Shown one piece after another: positions 44,514 through 55,463 of a stretch of 64,000 nucleotides of DNA. The stretch is from Candidatus Gemmiger excrementigallinarum (GTDB lineage: Bacteria; Bacillota; Clostridia; Oscillospirales; Ruminococcaceae), in contig DXBP01000019.1 in assembly GCA_019116445.1 (NCBI GenBank), positions 1 to 64,000 of the forward strand, in the 5' to 3' direction. The notes below the pieces were generated by a model. It saw nothing but the letters and a program-made list of their open reading frames with translations, searched no databases and was not told the origin of the DNA. Position 1 is the first letter of the stretch. Every line of letters starts with the position of its first letter. The position numbers and the translations under genes are program-made.

Positions 44514-44589
44514 AGATTGTTACTCCTACGAGGCATTACTTGTACGCATACATCCCTAAGGTCAGTTGTGTATGTCTGTACGTATTTTT
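44514..44589 (+). promoter_or_regulatory. RAT-like antiterminator site overlapping a terminator, upstream of the LicT-type gene
   Basis: GATTGTTACTCC...GGCATTAC (44515-44538) resembles the ribonucleic antiterminator (RAT) bound by BglG/LicT proteins. A hairpin GTAC-G-CATACA/TGTATG-TCT-GTAC (44542-44581) with TTTTT follows directly and shares its left edge. This is the usual layout for autoregulated antitermination. Confidence 0.65.
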
Positions 44590-44660
44590 GCCACGGGGAG
44601 TTTATTTTTTTGCTCAAATTCTTATTCCGATCAAAGTAAACACGCCGGGACGGACTGTAC

Positions 44661-45512
44661 ATGAAAGTAATCAAAAAAATCAACAATAATGTGGCGCTGG
44701 CGCAGGATGCCAAAGGCCGTGAGATGATCGTCTTCGGCAAGGGGATCGGCTTTCCGGCTATGCCCTATGAACTGACCGATCTCTCGGTGGTGCAGCGTAC
44801 GTTTTATGATGTTGACGAAAAATACTTTGATCTGCTGCGGGACGTCCCGCAGGAAATTTTCCTGGCGGCGGATGACATTGCCGAAAACGCCCGCGAGGAA
44901 CTGAACTGCCCGCTGAACCCGAATCTGACCTATGTGCTGGCAGACCATCTGAATTTTGCCATCCAGCGCTGCCGGGAGGGCATCGCTCTCCGGACACCGC
45001 TTGCCTATGATATCCGGCATCTTTACCCGCAGGAATATGAGCTGGCCCACACGGCGCTGACAGCGCTGCGGGAGCAGCTGCAGGTGGACCTGCCGGAATC
45101 CGAATCCGTCAGCATTGCGCTGCATATCATCACGGCGGAAGCCGAAGTCGGGGATATGCACTCCACGATGCTCACCGCCAAGGTCATCTCCGAGATCTCG
45201 GACCTGGTGGAAGAAAATCTGCAGATCCGGCTGGATAAAGACAGTTTCAGCTATTCCCGCTTCGCCATGCACATGCGGTACCTGGTACAGCGCATGATAG
45301 AGGGCAAAGCCCTGAACGGCGACGAAGGCATGGCTGCCATGCTGCGGACGATGCACCGGGAATACCCGGAGGTATACGCCTGTGTGGAACAGATCACCCG
45401 CTTTCTGCAGGAAAATTACGACTGGAGCTGTACCCCGGAAGAACAGCTTTACCTTCTGATGCATATTCACCGTGTACAGGCCGAACGGGCCGGCGGGGAA
45501 GAGGCTGACTGA
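44661..45512 (+). CDS. licT: BglG/LicT-family transcription antiterminator
   Basis: A 283-residue antiterminator: a CAT RNA-binding domain (1-55, MKVIKKINNNVALAQD, then EMIVFGKGIGF) and two PRD regulatory domains. Phosphorylatable His are in place: H96 (LADHLNF), H155 (ALHII), H204 (MHMRYL) and H268/H270 (LLMHIH). In the presence of substrate it binds RAT sites and prevents termination; PTS phosphorylation controls it. RAT/terminator structures lie upstream of it, of the EIIBC gene and possibly of the glycosidase gene. No obvious RBS is seen before ATG 44661. The symbol follows the B. subtilis relative. Confidence 0.9.
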   Translation: MKVIKKINNNVALAQDAKGREMIVFGKGIGFPAMPYELTDLSVVQRTFYDVDEKYFDLLRDVPQEIFLAADDIAENAREELNCPLNPNLTYVLADHLNFAIQRCREGIALRTPLAYDIRHLYPQEYELAHTALTALREQLQVDLPESESVSIALHIITAEAEVGDMHSTMLTAKVISEISDLVEENLQIRLDKDSFSYSRFAMHMRYLVQRMIEGKALNGDEGMAAMLRTMHREYPEVYACVEQITRFLQENYDWSCTPEEQLYLLMHIHRVQAERAGGEEAD

Positions 45513-45535
45513 ATCATAGAATCACAAGTGTAAAC

Positions 45536-45635
45536 GGATCGTTACCCGTACCTGGTTTGCGGGGCGTCACCCAGGACACGCTGTATACCACCCCGAACCA
45601 GGGGAAGGCATAGGGTGGAATGGGTGTATTTTTTT
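45536..45635 (+). promoter_or_regulatory. Second RAT-like site and terminator, before the EIIBC gene
   Basis: GGATCGTTACCCG (45537-45549) resembles the RAT core. A hairpin with CCACCC (45588-45593) and GGGTGG (45613-45618), extended by ACAC/GGGTGT, is followed by seven T. It fits LicT control of the PTS gene. Confidence 0.55.
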
Positions 45636-45678
45636 GGTATATCCGCCGTCCGGCGCGCGAGGACGGTGCGTTATATAA

Positions 45679-47442
<1,764 letters not shown>

Positions 47443-47443
47443 T

Positions 47444-49001
<1,558 letters not shown>

Positions 49002-49085
49002 TCCGCCATTTTCCACTTTCATCATAAAAGTACGGAAATGCGCCGGGCCCTACGGCCCGGCGCATTTCCGGTAAGGAGCACTGTT

Positions 49086-49916
49086 ATGTCCAAGATCATC
49101 TTCCTCGACGTGGACGGTACCCTCGTCGATTACGAAAATCGTCTGCCGGAATCCGCCGTTACCGCCATCCGGGCGGCATGCGCCAAAGGGCACCGGGTCT
49201 ACCTGTGCACCGGGCGCAGCAGGGCCGAAGTCTACCCGAACCTGTGGGACATCGGTCTGGACGGCATGATCGGCGGCAACGGCAGCTATGTGGAGGACCA
49301 CGGCCAGGTGGTCATGCACCAGCTGCTCACAGCGGAACAGTGCCGCCGTGTGGTGGACTGGCTGCACGGCCGCGGTCTGGAATTTTATCTGGAAAGCAAC
49401 AATGGCCTGTTTGCCAGTGAGCATTTTGAAACCGCGGCCCTGCCGGCCGCGCTGGAATATACCAAGCGCAAGGGCGGCAATACAGAGGGGCTGACGGTGC
49501 GCACCATGATGCCCGATATGGTCTACGGCGGCGAACTCTACCGGGACGACGTCAACAAGATCAGCTGTGTGCTCAACAGCTACCAGGACCACCTGGATTC
49601 TGCCGCAGCTTTCCCTGTCCTGCAGCCCGGCACCTGGGGCGGAAAAGGGGAAACCGCCCTTTTTGGCGACCTGGGGGTCAAGGGGATCACCAAGGCCCAT
49701 GCCGTGCACGTTCTGCTGGAATACCTGGGGGCAGATGCTGCCGACACCATCGGATTTGGTGATGCCAAGGTGGATGTGCCGCTGCTGGAAGCCTGTGCCT
49801 TTGGCGTGGCCATGGGCAACGGCGGGCCGGAAGTGAAGGCGGCGGCCGATTATATCACCGATGATGTGGAACGGGACGGTCTGTATAAAGCGTTTGCGCA
49901 TATCGGGCTGCTGTAA
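49086..49916 (+). CDS. Cof-type HAD-IIB family phosphatase
   Basis: A 276-residue HAD phosphatase. The start is SKIIFLDVDGTLVDYENRLPE (motif I; shortened), motif II is LCTGRSRAEV and motif IV GFGDAKVDVPLLEACAFGVAMGN (shortened). ATG 49086 follows TAAGGAG. Its position behind the 6-phospho-beta-glucosidase suggests it dephosphorylates a sugar phosphate in the same pathway; this is inference. Confidence 0.87.
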   Translation: MSKIIFLDVDGTLVDYENRLPESAVTAIRAACAKGHRVYLCTGRSRAEVYPNLWDIGLDGMIGGNGSYVEDHGQVVMHQLLTAEQCRRVVDWLHGRGLEFYLESNNGLFASEHFETAALPAALEYTKRKGGNTEGLTVRTMMPDMVYGGELYRDDVNKISCVLNSYQDHLDSAAAFPVLQPGTWGGKGETALFGDLGVKGITKAHAVHVLLEYLGADAADTIGFGDAKVDVPLLEACAFGVAMGNGGPEVKAAADYITDDVERDGLYKAFAHIGLL

Positions 49917-50027
49917 AGGGAACAATTGTACAAAAAAGACCCCGGGATATGGACGGACGATGCGCTCCCCGGTGTAAAAATTCACTGAAATACACAAAAA
50001 AGCCGAGGATTTTTAGGGCATTTTCCG

Positions 50028-50056
50028 TTGACGATGCACGCTGAGTATGTTATTAT
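50028..50056 (+). promoter_or_regulatory. ptsH promoter
   Basis: TTGACG (50028-50033), 17 bp, TATTAT (50051-50056). An overlapping TATAAT (50054-50059) would give a 20-bp spacer. Confidence 0.7.
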
Positions 50057-50121
50057 AATAACGACTTAATTATTATGTCTCGTGCGCACTGTGCGGCGCA
50101 CGACTATGGGAGGAAAAAGCA

Positions 50122-50379
50122 ATGAAAGAGTTCACTTATACGATCAAGGAACCGGTTGGTATCCATGCTCGTCCGGCTGGCCTGCTGGTCAAGGAAGTCA
50201 AGGGTTATCAGAGCACTGTGACCATCATTAAGGGCGACAAGTCCGTCAATGCCGTCAAGCTGATGGCGCTCATGGGCATGGGCATCAAGTGCGGCGACAC
50301 CGTGACCGTGCAGGTCGAGGGTGCCGATGAGGAGACGGCCGCTCCCGCGCTGGAGAAGTTCTTCAACGAGCATCTGTAA
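50122..50379 (+). CDS. ptsH: Phosphocarrier protein HPr without Ser46
   Basis: An 85-residue HPr that passes phosphate from enzyme I to EIIA proteins through His15 (VGIHARPAG). The position of the regulatory Ser46 of Gram-positive HPr is occupied by Lys46 (KSVNAVKLMALMGMGIK), so HPr kinase could not phosphorylate it in the usual place. RBS GGGAGGAA precedes ATG 50122. ptsI follows after an 80-bp gap with a stable hairpin. Confidence 0.96.
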   Translation: MKEFTYTIKEPVGIHARPAGLLVKEVKGYQSTVTIIKGDKSVNAVKLMALMGMGIKCGDTVTVQVEGADEETAAPALEKFFNEHL

Positions 50380-50390
50380 TCACCAAAACT

Positions 50391-50436
50391 CCAAAGGCCG
50401 CGGCCGCTGTACTGGTATGGCGGCGCGGCCTTTCCT
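50391..50436 (+). other. Stable hairpin between ptsH and ptsI
   Basis: AAAGGCCGCGGCCGC pairs with GCGGCGCGGCCTTT around a short loop, without a proper T tract (TTTCCTGT). It could be a partial terminator or an mRNA-stability element that raises HPr over enzyme I. Confidence 0.5.
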
Positions 50437-50458
50437 GTATTGTTAAGGAGGTTCCCAC

Positions 50459-52138
50459 ATGATCACCATTCAGGGCAAGGGTGTTTCAGCCGGCGTCGGC
50501 ATCGGACCGTTGTATTTCTACCGCCGTGCCACGGCCGAGATCAAGCGCTATACCGTGGAAGATACGGAGGCCGAGTGGCATCGCTTCAAGGGTGCTCAGA
50601 CCGGCGCCATTGAGCAGCTGGGCAAGCTGGCCGAGCAGGCCCGCGCCGAGGCCGGCGACGAAGCCGCCATGCTGTTTGAAACACACCAGATGATGGCTGA
50701 AGACCTGGACTACGAGGAAGCCATCGAAAACCTCATCAACGAAGAAAAACTCAATGCCGAGGCTGCTGTTTCCGACGTGGCCGAACAGTTCGCCGCAATG
50801 TTTGCCTCTATGGACGATGCCTATATGCAGGCCCGTGCCGCCGACGTCAAGGACGTCAGCCAGCGGATTCTGGGCATCCTGTGCGGCGTGGTGCAGGGCG
50901 GTATTGCCTCCGAGGTCCCGGTCCTGCTGGCCGCGGATGATCTGGCTCCGTCCGAAACCATCCAGCTGGACAAGTCCAAGATCCTGGGCTTTGTTACGGC
51001 AGGCGGTTCCGGTTCCAGCCACACCGCCATTCTGGCCCGCACCATGGGCATCCCCGCCATCGTTGGCCTGGGCGATGCACTGAAGCCGGAGTACGAGGGC
51101 CGTCAGGCCATCGCCGACGGCAGCACCGGTGCGCTGGTCATTGACCCCGACGACGATACCCGCGACCGCCTGATGAAGAAGCGGGAAGAGCAGCTGCGCC
51201 TGCAGCGCCTGCTGGAAACCCTGAAGGGGCAGGCCAACGTGACCAAGGACGGCAAGACTATCCGCATTTACTGCAACATCGGTTCGCCTGAGGACGTGCA
51301 TGCCGTGCAGGTCAACGACGGCGGCGGCATCGGTCTGTTCCGCAGCGAGTTCCTCTACCTCAACTCCAACGATTTCCCTACCGAAGATCAGCAGTTCGAG
51401 GCATACAAGACCGTTCTGTCTGATATGGATGGCAAGGAAGTCATCATCCGCACGCTGGACATCGGCGCCGACAAACAGATCGGTTACTTTAACCTGCCCA
51501 AGGAGGACAACCCCGCCATGGGTATGCGCGCTTTGCGCATCTGCCTGACCCGGCCGGAGATTTTCCGTACCCAGCTGCGTGCACTGTTCCGTGCTTCTGC
51601 CTTCGGCAAGCTGGGCATCATGTTCCCCATGGTCACCAGCGTCTGGGAAGTCCGGGAAGCCAAACGTATGTGTGAGGAAGTCAAGCGCGACCTCAAGAAA
51701 GAGGGCATCCCCTACAGCGAGGACGTTCAGATCGGTATCATGATCGAAACGCCGGCCGCTGCTGTCTGCAGTGATCGTCTGGCCAAGGAAGTGGACTTCT
51801 TCAGCATCGGTACCAACGACCTGACCCAGTACACTCTGGCCTGCGACCGCCAGAACAATGACCTGGGCCGCTTCTACGATCCCCATCATCTGTCGGTGCT
51901 GCGCCTGATCCAGATGGTTACCGAGAATGCCCACAAGAACGGCATTTGGGTTGGTATCTGCGGCGAGTTGGGTGCAGACCTGGCTCTGACCGAAACCTTC
52001 CTGGCCATCGGTGTGGACGAACTCTCCGTCACGCCGCGTTCGGTGCTGCCGCTGCGCAACGCCGTCCGCATGACCGATACCCGCGAAACTGCGCCCCGTA
52101 TTCTGGCCGACCTGGCCGAGGATTACACCGCGCGCTGA
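50459..52138 (+). CDS. ptsI: PTS enzyme I (phosphoenolpyruvate-protein phosphotransferase)
   Basis: A 559-residue enzyme I that takes phosphate from PEP and hands it to HPr. Phospho-His188 is in GGSGSSHTAILARTMGIPA (19 residues), the PEP-site signature DFFSIGTNDLTQYTLACDR (19) is complete, and the catalytic Cys is in GICGELGAD near the C-terminus. RBS AAGGAGG precedes ATG 50459. It serves all PTS sugars of the cell, including the nearby beta-glucoside EIIBC. Confidence 0.97.
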   Translation: MITIQGKGVSAGVGIGPLYFYRRATAEIKRYTVEDTEAEWHRFKGAQTGAIEQLGKLAEQARAEAGDEAAMLFETHQMMAEDLDYEEAIENLINEEKLNAEAAVSDVAEQFAAMFASMDDAYMQARAADVKDVSQRILGILCGVVQGGIASEVPVLLAADDLAPSETIQLDKSKILGFVTAGGSGSSHTAILARTMGIPAIVGLGDALKPEYEGRQAIADGSTGALVIDPDDDTRDRLMKKREEQLRLQRLLETLKGQANVTKDGKTIRIYCNIGSPEDVHAVQVNDGGGIGLFRSEFLYLNSNDFPTEDQQFEAYKTVLSDMDGKEVIIRTLDIGADKQIGYFNLPKEDNPAMGMRALRICLTRPEIFRTQLRALFRASAFGKLGIMFPMVTSVWEVREAKRMCEEVKRDLKKEGIPYSEDVQIGIMIETPAAAVCSDRLAKEVDFFSIGTNDLTQYTLACDRQNNDLGRFYDPHHLSVLRLIQMVTENAHKNGIWVGICGELGADLALTETFLAIGVDELSVTPRSVLPLRNAVRMTDTRETAPRILADLAEDYTAR

Positions 52139-52166
52139 GCCGGGCATCCTGCCATAACAGAAATTT

Positions 52167-52200
52167 CAGGCGGCGGGCCTTATGGTCCGCCGCCTGTTTT
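52167..52200 (+). terminator. Terminator after ptsI
   Basis: CAGGCGGCGG (52167-52176) pairs with CCGCCGCCTG (52187-52196), followed by TTTTGTTT. Confidence 0.85.
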
Positions 52201-52206
52201 GTTTAC

Positions 52207-52242
52207 AAAAGAAAACCGCCGCCCTGCAAAAAGGACGGCGGT
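52207..52242 (-). terminator. Terminator after the AAA+ ATPase gene
   Basis: On the minus strand ACCGCCG-TCC pairs with GG-G-CGGCGGT and is followed by TTTCTTTT; it ends the radical SAM operon. Confidence 0.75.
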
Positions 52243-52255
52243 TGGTCTATTCAAT

Positions 52256-54310
52256 TTATTCCAGTTCAAAATCGCCGGGCAGCAACAGTTCCAGGCTGGC
52301 GGCCGGGTCGGCAATCAGCCGCTTGGACTGGTTCAGAATCGCTTTCTCCAGGGCGTTGCGGGCCATACGGCCGTTGCCGTTGGTGGCGGCATCCTCGGCC
52401 TGCTTGCGGTCAAACCAGGCAGTCAACGGTTCGCGGCAGCCTTCGTCCAGTGCGTAGCCTTTGCTGCTGGCCAGGCTCAGCAGAATGCGGTACAGCTCCT
52501 CGCCGGTGTAGTCCGGGAATTCGATCTGATTGGGGAACCGGCTGGCCAGACCGGAGTTGGCTGTCAGGAACAGCTGCATCTCCTTGGTGTAACCGGCCAG
52601 AATGACCACCAGATCGTCCCGGTGATCTTCGATGCCCTTCACCAGCGCGTCGATGGCTTCCAGGCCAAAATTATCCTCACCGCCGCGGTACAGGCTGTAA
52701 GCCTCGTCGATAAAGAGCACACCGCCCAGAGCGCTTTGGATCACGCTGTTGGTCAGCGGGGCCGTATGGCCCACATACCGGCCCACCAGGTCGGCACGGG
52801 TCACTTCCACCAGCTGGCCGCCGCGCAGGGCGCCGATGGCCTTGAGATACTTGGAAAGAATCCGGGCAATGGTGGTTTTGCCGGTGCCGGGGTTGCCGGT
52901 AAAAATCATGTGCATATTCACATCAGCCACCTGCAGCCCCTGGGCTTTGCGCCGCTGCTGGGCCTGCACGTTTTTGGCAATGTCCCGCACATATTCCTTG
53001 ACTTCGTCCAGGCCCACAATGGCAGAAAGTTCTGCCTCCACGGCATCCACGTCACCGCGGTACTGCTGGGGCAGCAGCGCCAGCAGATCCATCGGCTCGC
53101 CGCCGTTCACGGCCATATACAACCGCGTACCCTGTACCGTCAGCCGGGCCGGGGTGCCGTCGGCAGGGATGGTGTCGGCGTCCAGTACATACTCCGCAAT
53201 GGCGCGGTAGACGGTTTCACAGAAATCCTGGATGGCCTGCATACCCCGGGTCTTGCCATATTGCGCAGCCAGCAGGTCCCGCACATCGGAGCCCATGGTC
53301 AGGGCCAGGCCACACTGGCGGCGTACCCGCTGGGCCAGGTCGTTGAGCCCCCGGGCCGCGACGGCGGAGAGAATCTCCGGTGTAAAGGGCTGGGTGCGGC
53401 AGATGTCCCCGGCGATGGCATCCACAAACCGGGCGCCGAAGGTTTCGGCCAAGGCATCCTCACCCTTCCGGGAGAAAAAGACGAAATACTTGCCGCCAGC
53501 CTGCAGCTCTCCGATGGCACCGGGAGCCAGAGCCGTGCCCACATCCACCAGGATGCCCCGCTGTAACACATAGCGGCTGGACAAGGCCAGCGTACCGTCG
53601 ATGGACAGGGTAGCCAGCATATTCAGATAGTTGGCCGCGCAGCCCTCGTAATGGTCAAAGGCCAATACCTCGGCGTCGGACTGCAAGGCCGCGTACAGGT
53701 CCTGCAAAAACAGCTTTTCCTGCGCCGGGCCGGGGTAAAGGGAAAGATCCAGTGTTTCAATGGAGGCACTGCGCAGGATGCCGCGGGCCGCCAGTTCTTC
53801 CACCACACAGTCCAGTGTGTAGTGGCGGCCGGTGCCCTCCGGGCCGCACAGCAGCATCAGGTTTTTGGCGCGGCTGGTGTCTGCGGCGTTGCCCAGCACA
53901 AAGGGGCGGCGGAATGCCTTGACCACCGAAGTCACAAAGGCATCCTGCCCCAGGACCCGGGTCTTGACCTTCTCTGCCACGCCGGAAAAATCCGCGCGGC
54001 CTGTGGGGGCCGGCTGGGGCGTGGGGGCGGCCACGGTGCCGCCCAGCAACCCGTCCTGTTTCAGGGAGCGGGTCAGCTCACTGCTCATTTTGCGAACATG
54101 GTCGGCGGTTTCGTGCCCGGCTTTCTGTACGGCATCCACTGCGGCAGAGGCCGCTGTCTGGCGCTTGCGGGCATCGTTCAAGGCATCCAGCTGGGCCTGC
54201 ATCTGCTGTACGGCATCGCTGGCCCGGGTGGAATCCTCGGGGGTGGCGGCGTAGTTCTTGCCACCCATCAGTCCGCGTACCCAGGCGTCATATTGCTCTT
54301 CAAGGCTCAT
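52256..54310 (-). CDS. Double-AAA+ ATPase: degenerate N-terminal module and CbbX/SpoVK-like C-terminal module
   Basis: A 684-residue protein. A helical N-terminus (1-105) is followed by a ClpB-like AAA module whose P-loop is altered (CGPEGTGRHYT, 155-165, with Arg-His where Lys-Thr is normal), so it probably does not hydrolyse ATP. The C-terminal module (about 425-684) has an intact Walker A (GNPGTGKTT, 472-480), Walker B (VLFIDEA, 531-537) and the CbbX/SpoVK pattern. It may remodel or extract a protein partner. Its start overlaps the end of the DUF2207 gene by 11 bp; last gene of the three-gene operon. Confidence 0.85.
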   Translation of the reverse strand: MSLEEQYDAWVRGLMGGKNYAATPEDSTRASDAVQQMQAQLDALNDARKRQTAASAAVDAVQKAGHETADHVRKMSSELTRSLKQDGLLGGTVAAPTPQPAPTGRADFSGVAEKVKTRVLGQDAFVTSVVKAFRRPFVLGNAADTSRAKNLMLLCGPEGTGRHYTLDCVVEELAARGILRSASIETLDLSLYPGPAQEKLFLQDLYAALQSDAEVLAFDHYEGCAANYLNMLATLSIDGTLALSSRYVLQRGILVDVGTALAPGAIGELQAGGKYFVFFSRKGEDALAETFGARFVDAIAGDICRTQPFTPEILSAVAARGLNDLAQRVRRQCGLALTMGSDVRDLLAAQYGKTRGMQAIQDFCETVYRAIAEYVLDADTIPADGTPARLTVQGTRLYMAVNGGEPMDLLALLPQQYRGDVDAVEAELSAIVGLDEVKEYVRDIAKNVQAQQRRKAQGLQVADVNMHMIFTGNPGTGKTTIARILSKYLKAIGALRGGQLVEVTRADLVGRYVGHTAPLTNSVIQSALGGVLFIDEAYSLYRGGEDNFGLEAIDALVKGIEDHRDDLVVILAGYTKEMQLFLTANSGLASRFPNQIEFPDYTGEELYRILLSLASSKGYALDEGCREPLTAWFDRKQAEDAATNGNGRMARNALEKAILNQSKRLIADPAASLELLLPGDFELE

Positions 54311-55463
54311 CGTCGTTCTCCCTTTCCGGGTGGGGCAGTTTTACGGTGTAAAAATCTTTCACACTGCATCCTGCGCGGCCGCCGCCTGCGCAGGCACAGG
54401 CACATGCGCAGCTGGAAGCACAGGCGCAGGCACAGGTAAAGTGGTGATCGTTATTGCCGCCGCTTCGCCGTCCTACGCCACCGCCGCGGCTGGAACCACC
54501 GCCGGGCTGAAAGTTCTTGGGCGGGTCGGTGCGATGATACCCCGGAGGGGGCGGTGCGGTACGGGCACGGCGGATGGTATGCACGCCGTTGGTGTACCAG
54601 AACCAGTCGCCCGGGTCGATGCTGCCGCCGAAGCCGCCGCCCCAGGCAGGGGAACGGCCAAAGAGGTTTTTCCAGAGGATAAGCAGAAGCAGAACTGTGA
54701 AAAACAATACCAGAAAAAGGTTGGCAAACAGGTCGCTGTAGTCTTTTTGCGGGGCGCCGTAATCCTCGGCGGTCATCTCGGCATCCGCGGCATAGCCTTC
54801 GGAATAGGTGATGGGAACCGTTACATGGACCTTGGCGGCCTGGCCGTGGGTCAGCGGACCGAAATCCCAGGTCAGGTAGTCGCCGTCCACACCGGTATTA
54901 TCGGCCAAAAAACCGTCGCCATTCTTCCAGCGGATCTGCATATCACCCACGCTCAGGTCATCGAACCAGCCGGGGGTAAAGGTGAAGTTGGCGGTGCCGT
55001 CGTCATTGCGGGTGAACAGATGGCTCTGATGCACCGAGAAGGCAAACTGCACGTTGCTCTCGCCGCCGTTTTCGGCGGCCACTTGGGGGGAGTAGTAGCG
55101 CCGGGCAAAAACGACCTTGGCGTAGCTGCCGCCTTCGTCGGAATACTGCAGATCGGAGATGGTGTCGGTCAGGGGAGTCAGGTCCTCCACGTGGGAGTTT
55201 GCCAGACCGATCTTGACCCAGGAAAGATAATCGGTAACGCCGCCGTCGATGACCTGCCAGTCAATATCATAGGTGATATCGGCGGAACCGTCCTCCCGCA
55301 GATCCACGGTGACAACATAACTGCGGATGTAGTCCATGTCGCCGTCCTCGGCATAGGGGGCCAGTTCGCTGTCTGCGGCAAAGACCGGCAGTGCCGTCAG
55401 CACACAGCAAAGCAAAGCCGCCAGCCACAAAGCACCGCGGCGCAGCAAAAGTGAATGTTTCAT
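54300..55463 (-). CDS. DUF2207 membrane protein with a Cys-Ala repeat tail
   Basis: A 387-residue protein: signal peptide (1-30), DUF2207-like extracytoplasmic domain (about 35-235), one transmembrane helix (about 245-264) followed by positive residues, a Gly/Pro-rich linker, and a C-terminal tail with eight Cys at 344, 346, 348, 352, 354, 356, 358 and 366 (CACACASSCACACACA, then GGGRAGC). The topology puts the tail in the cytosol. The upstream radical SAM gene overlaps its ATG by 4 bp (ATGA). The tail looks like a substrate for that enzyme or a metal-binding element. ATG 55463 follows AGGAGGG. Confidence 0.85.
   Translation of the reverse strand: MKHSLLLRRGALWLAALLCCVLTALPVFAADSELAPYAEDGDMDYIRSYVVTVDLREDGSADITYDIDWQVIDGGVTDYLSWVKIGLANSHVEDLTPLTDTISDLQYSDEGGSYAKVVFARRYYSPQVAAENGGESNVQFAFSVHQSHLFTRNDDGTANFTFTPGWFDDLSVGDMQIRWKNGDGFLADNTGVDGDYLTWDFGPLTHGQAAKVHVTVPITYSEGYAADAEMTAEDYGAPQKDYSDLFANLFLVLFFTVLLLLILWKNLFGRSPAWGGGFGGSIDPGDWFWYTNGVHTIRRARTAPPPPGYHRTDPPKNFQPGGGSSRGGGVGRRSGGNNDHHFTCACACASSCACACACAGGGRAGCSVKDFYTVKLPHPERENDDEP
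54366..54434 (-). other. Segment encoding the eight-Cys CACACA tail
   Basis: These 69 bases encode residues 344-366 of the DUF2207 protein. The Cys codons are a mix of TGT and TGC and the Ala codons a mix of GCC, GCT and GCA (with alternating use), so the repeat is kept at protein level and is not a simple DNA microsatellite. Confidence 0.75.

Noticed and set aside
54366..54434. The CACACA tail as a sequencing or microsatellite artefact
   Set aside because: Codons are mixed, the frame continues into a normal 21-residue end and the next gene overlaps it properly.
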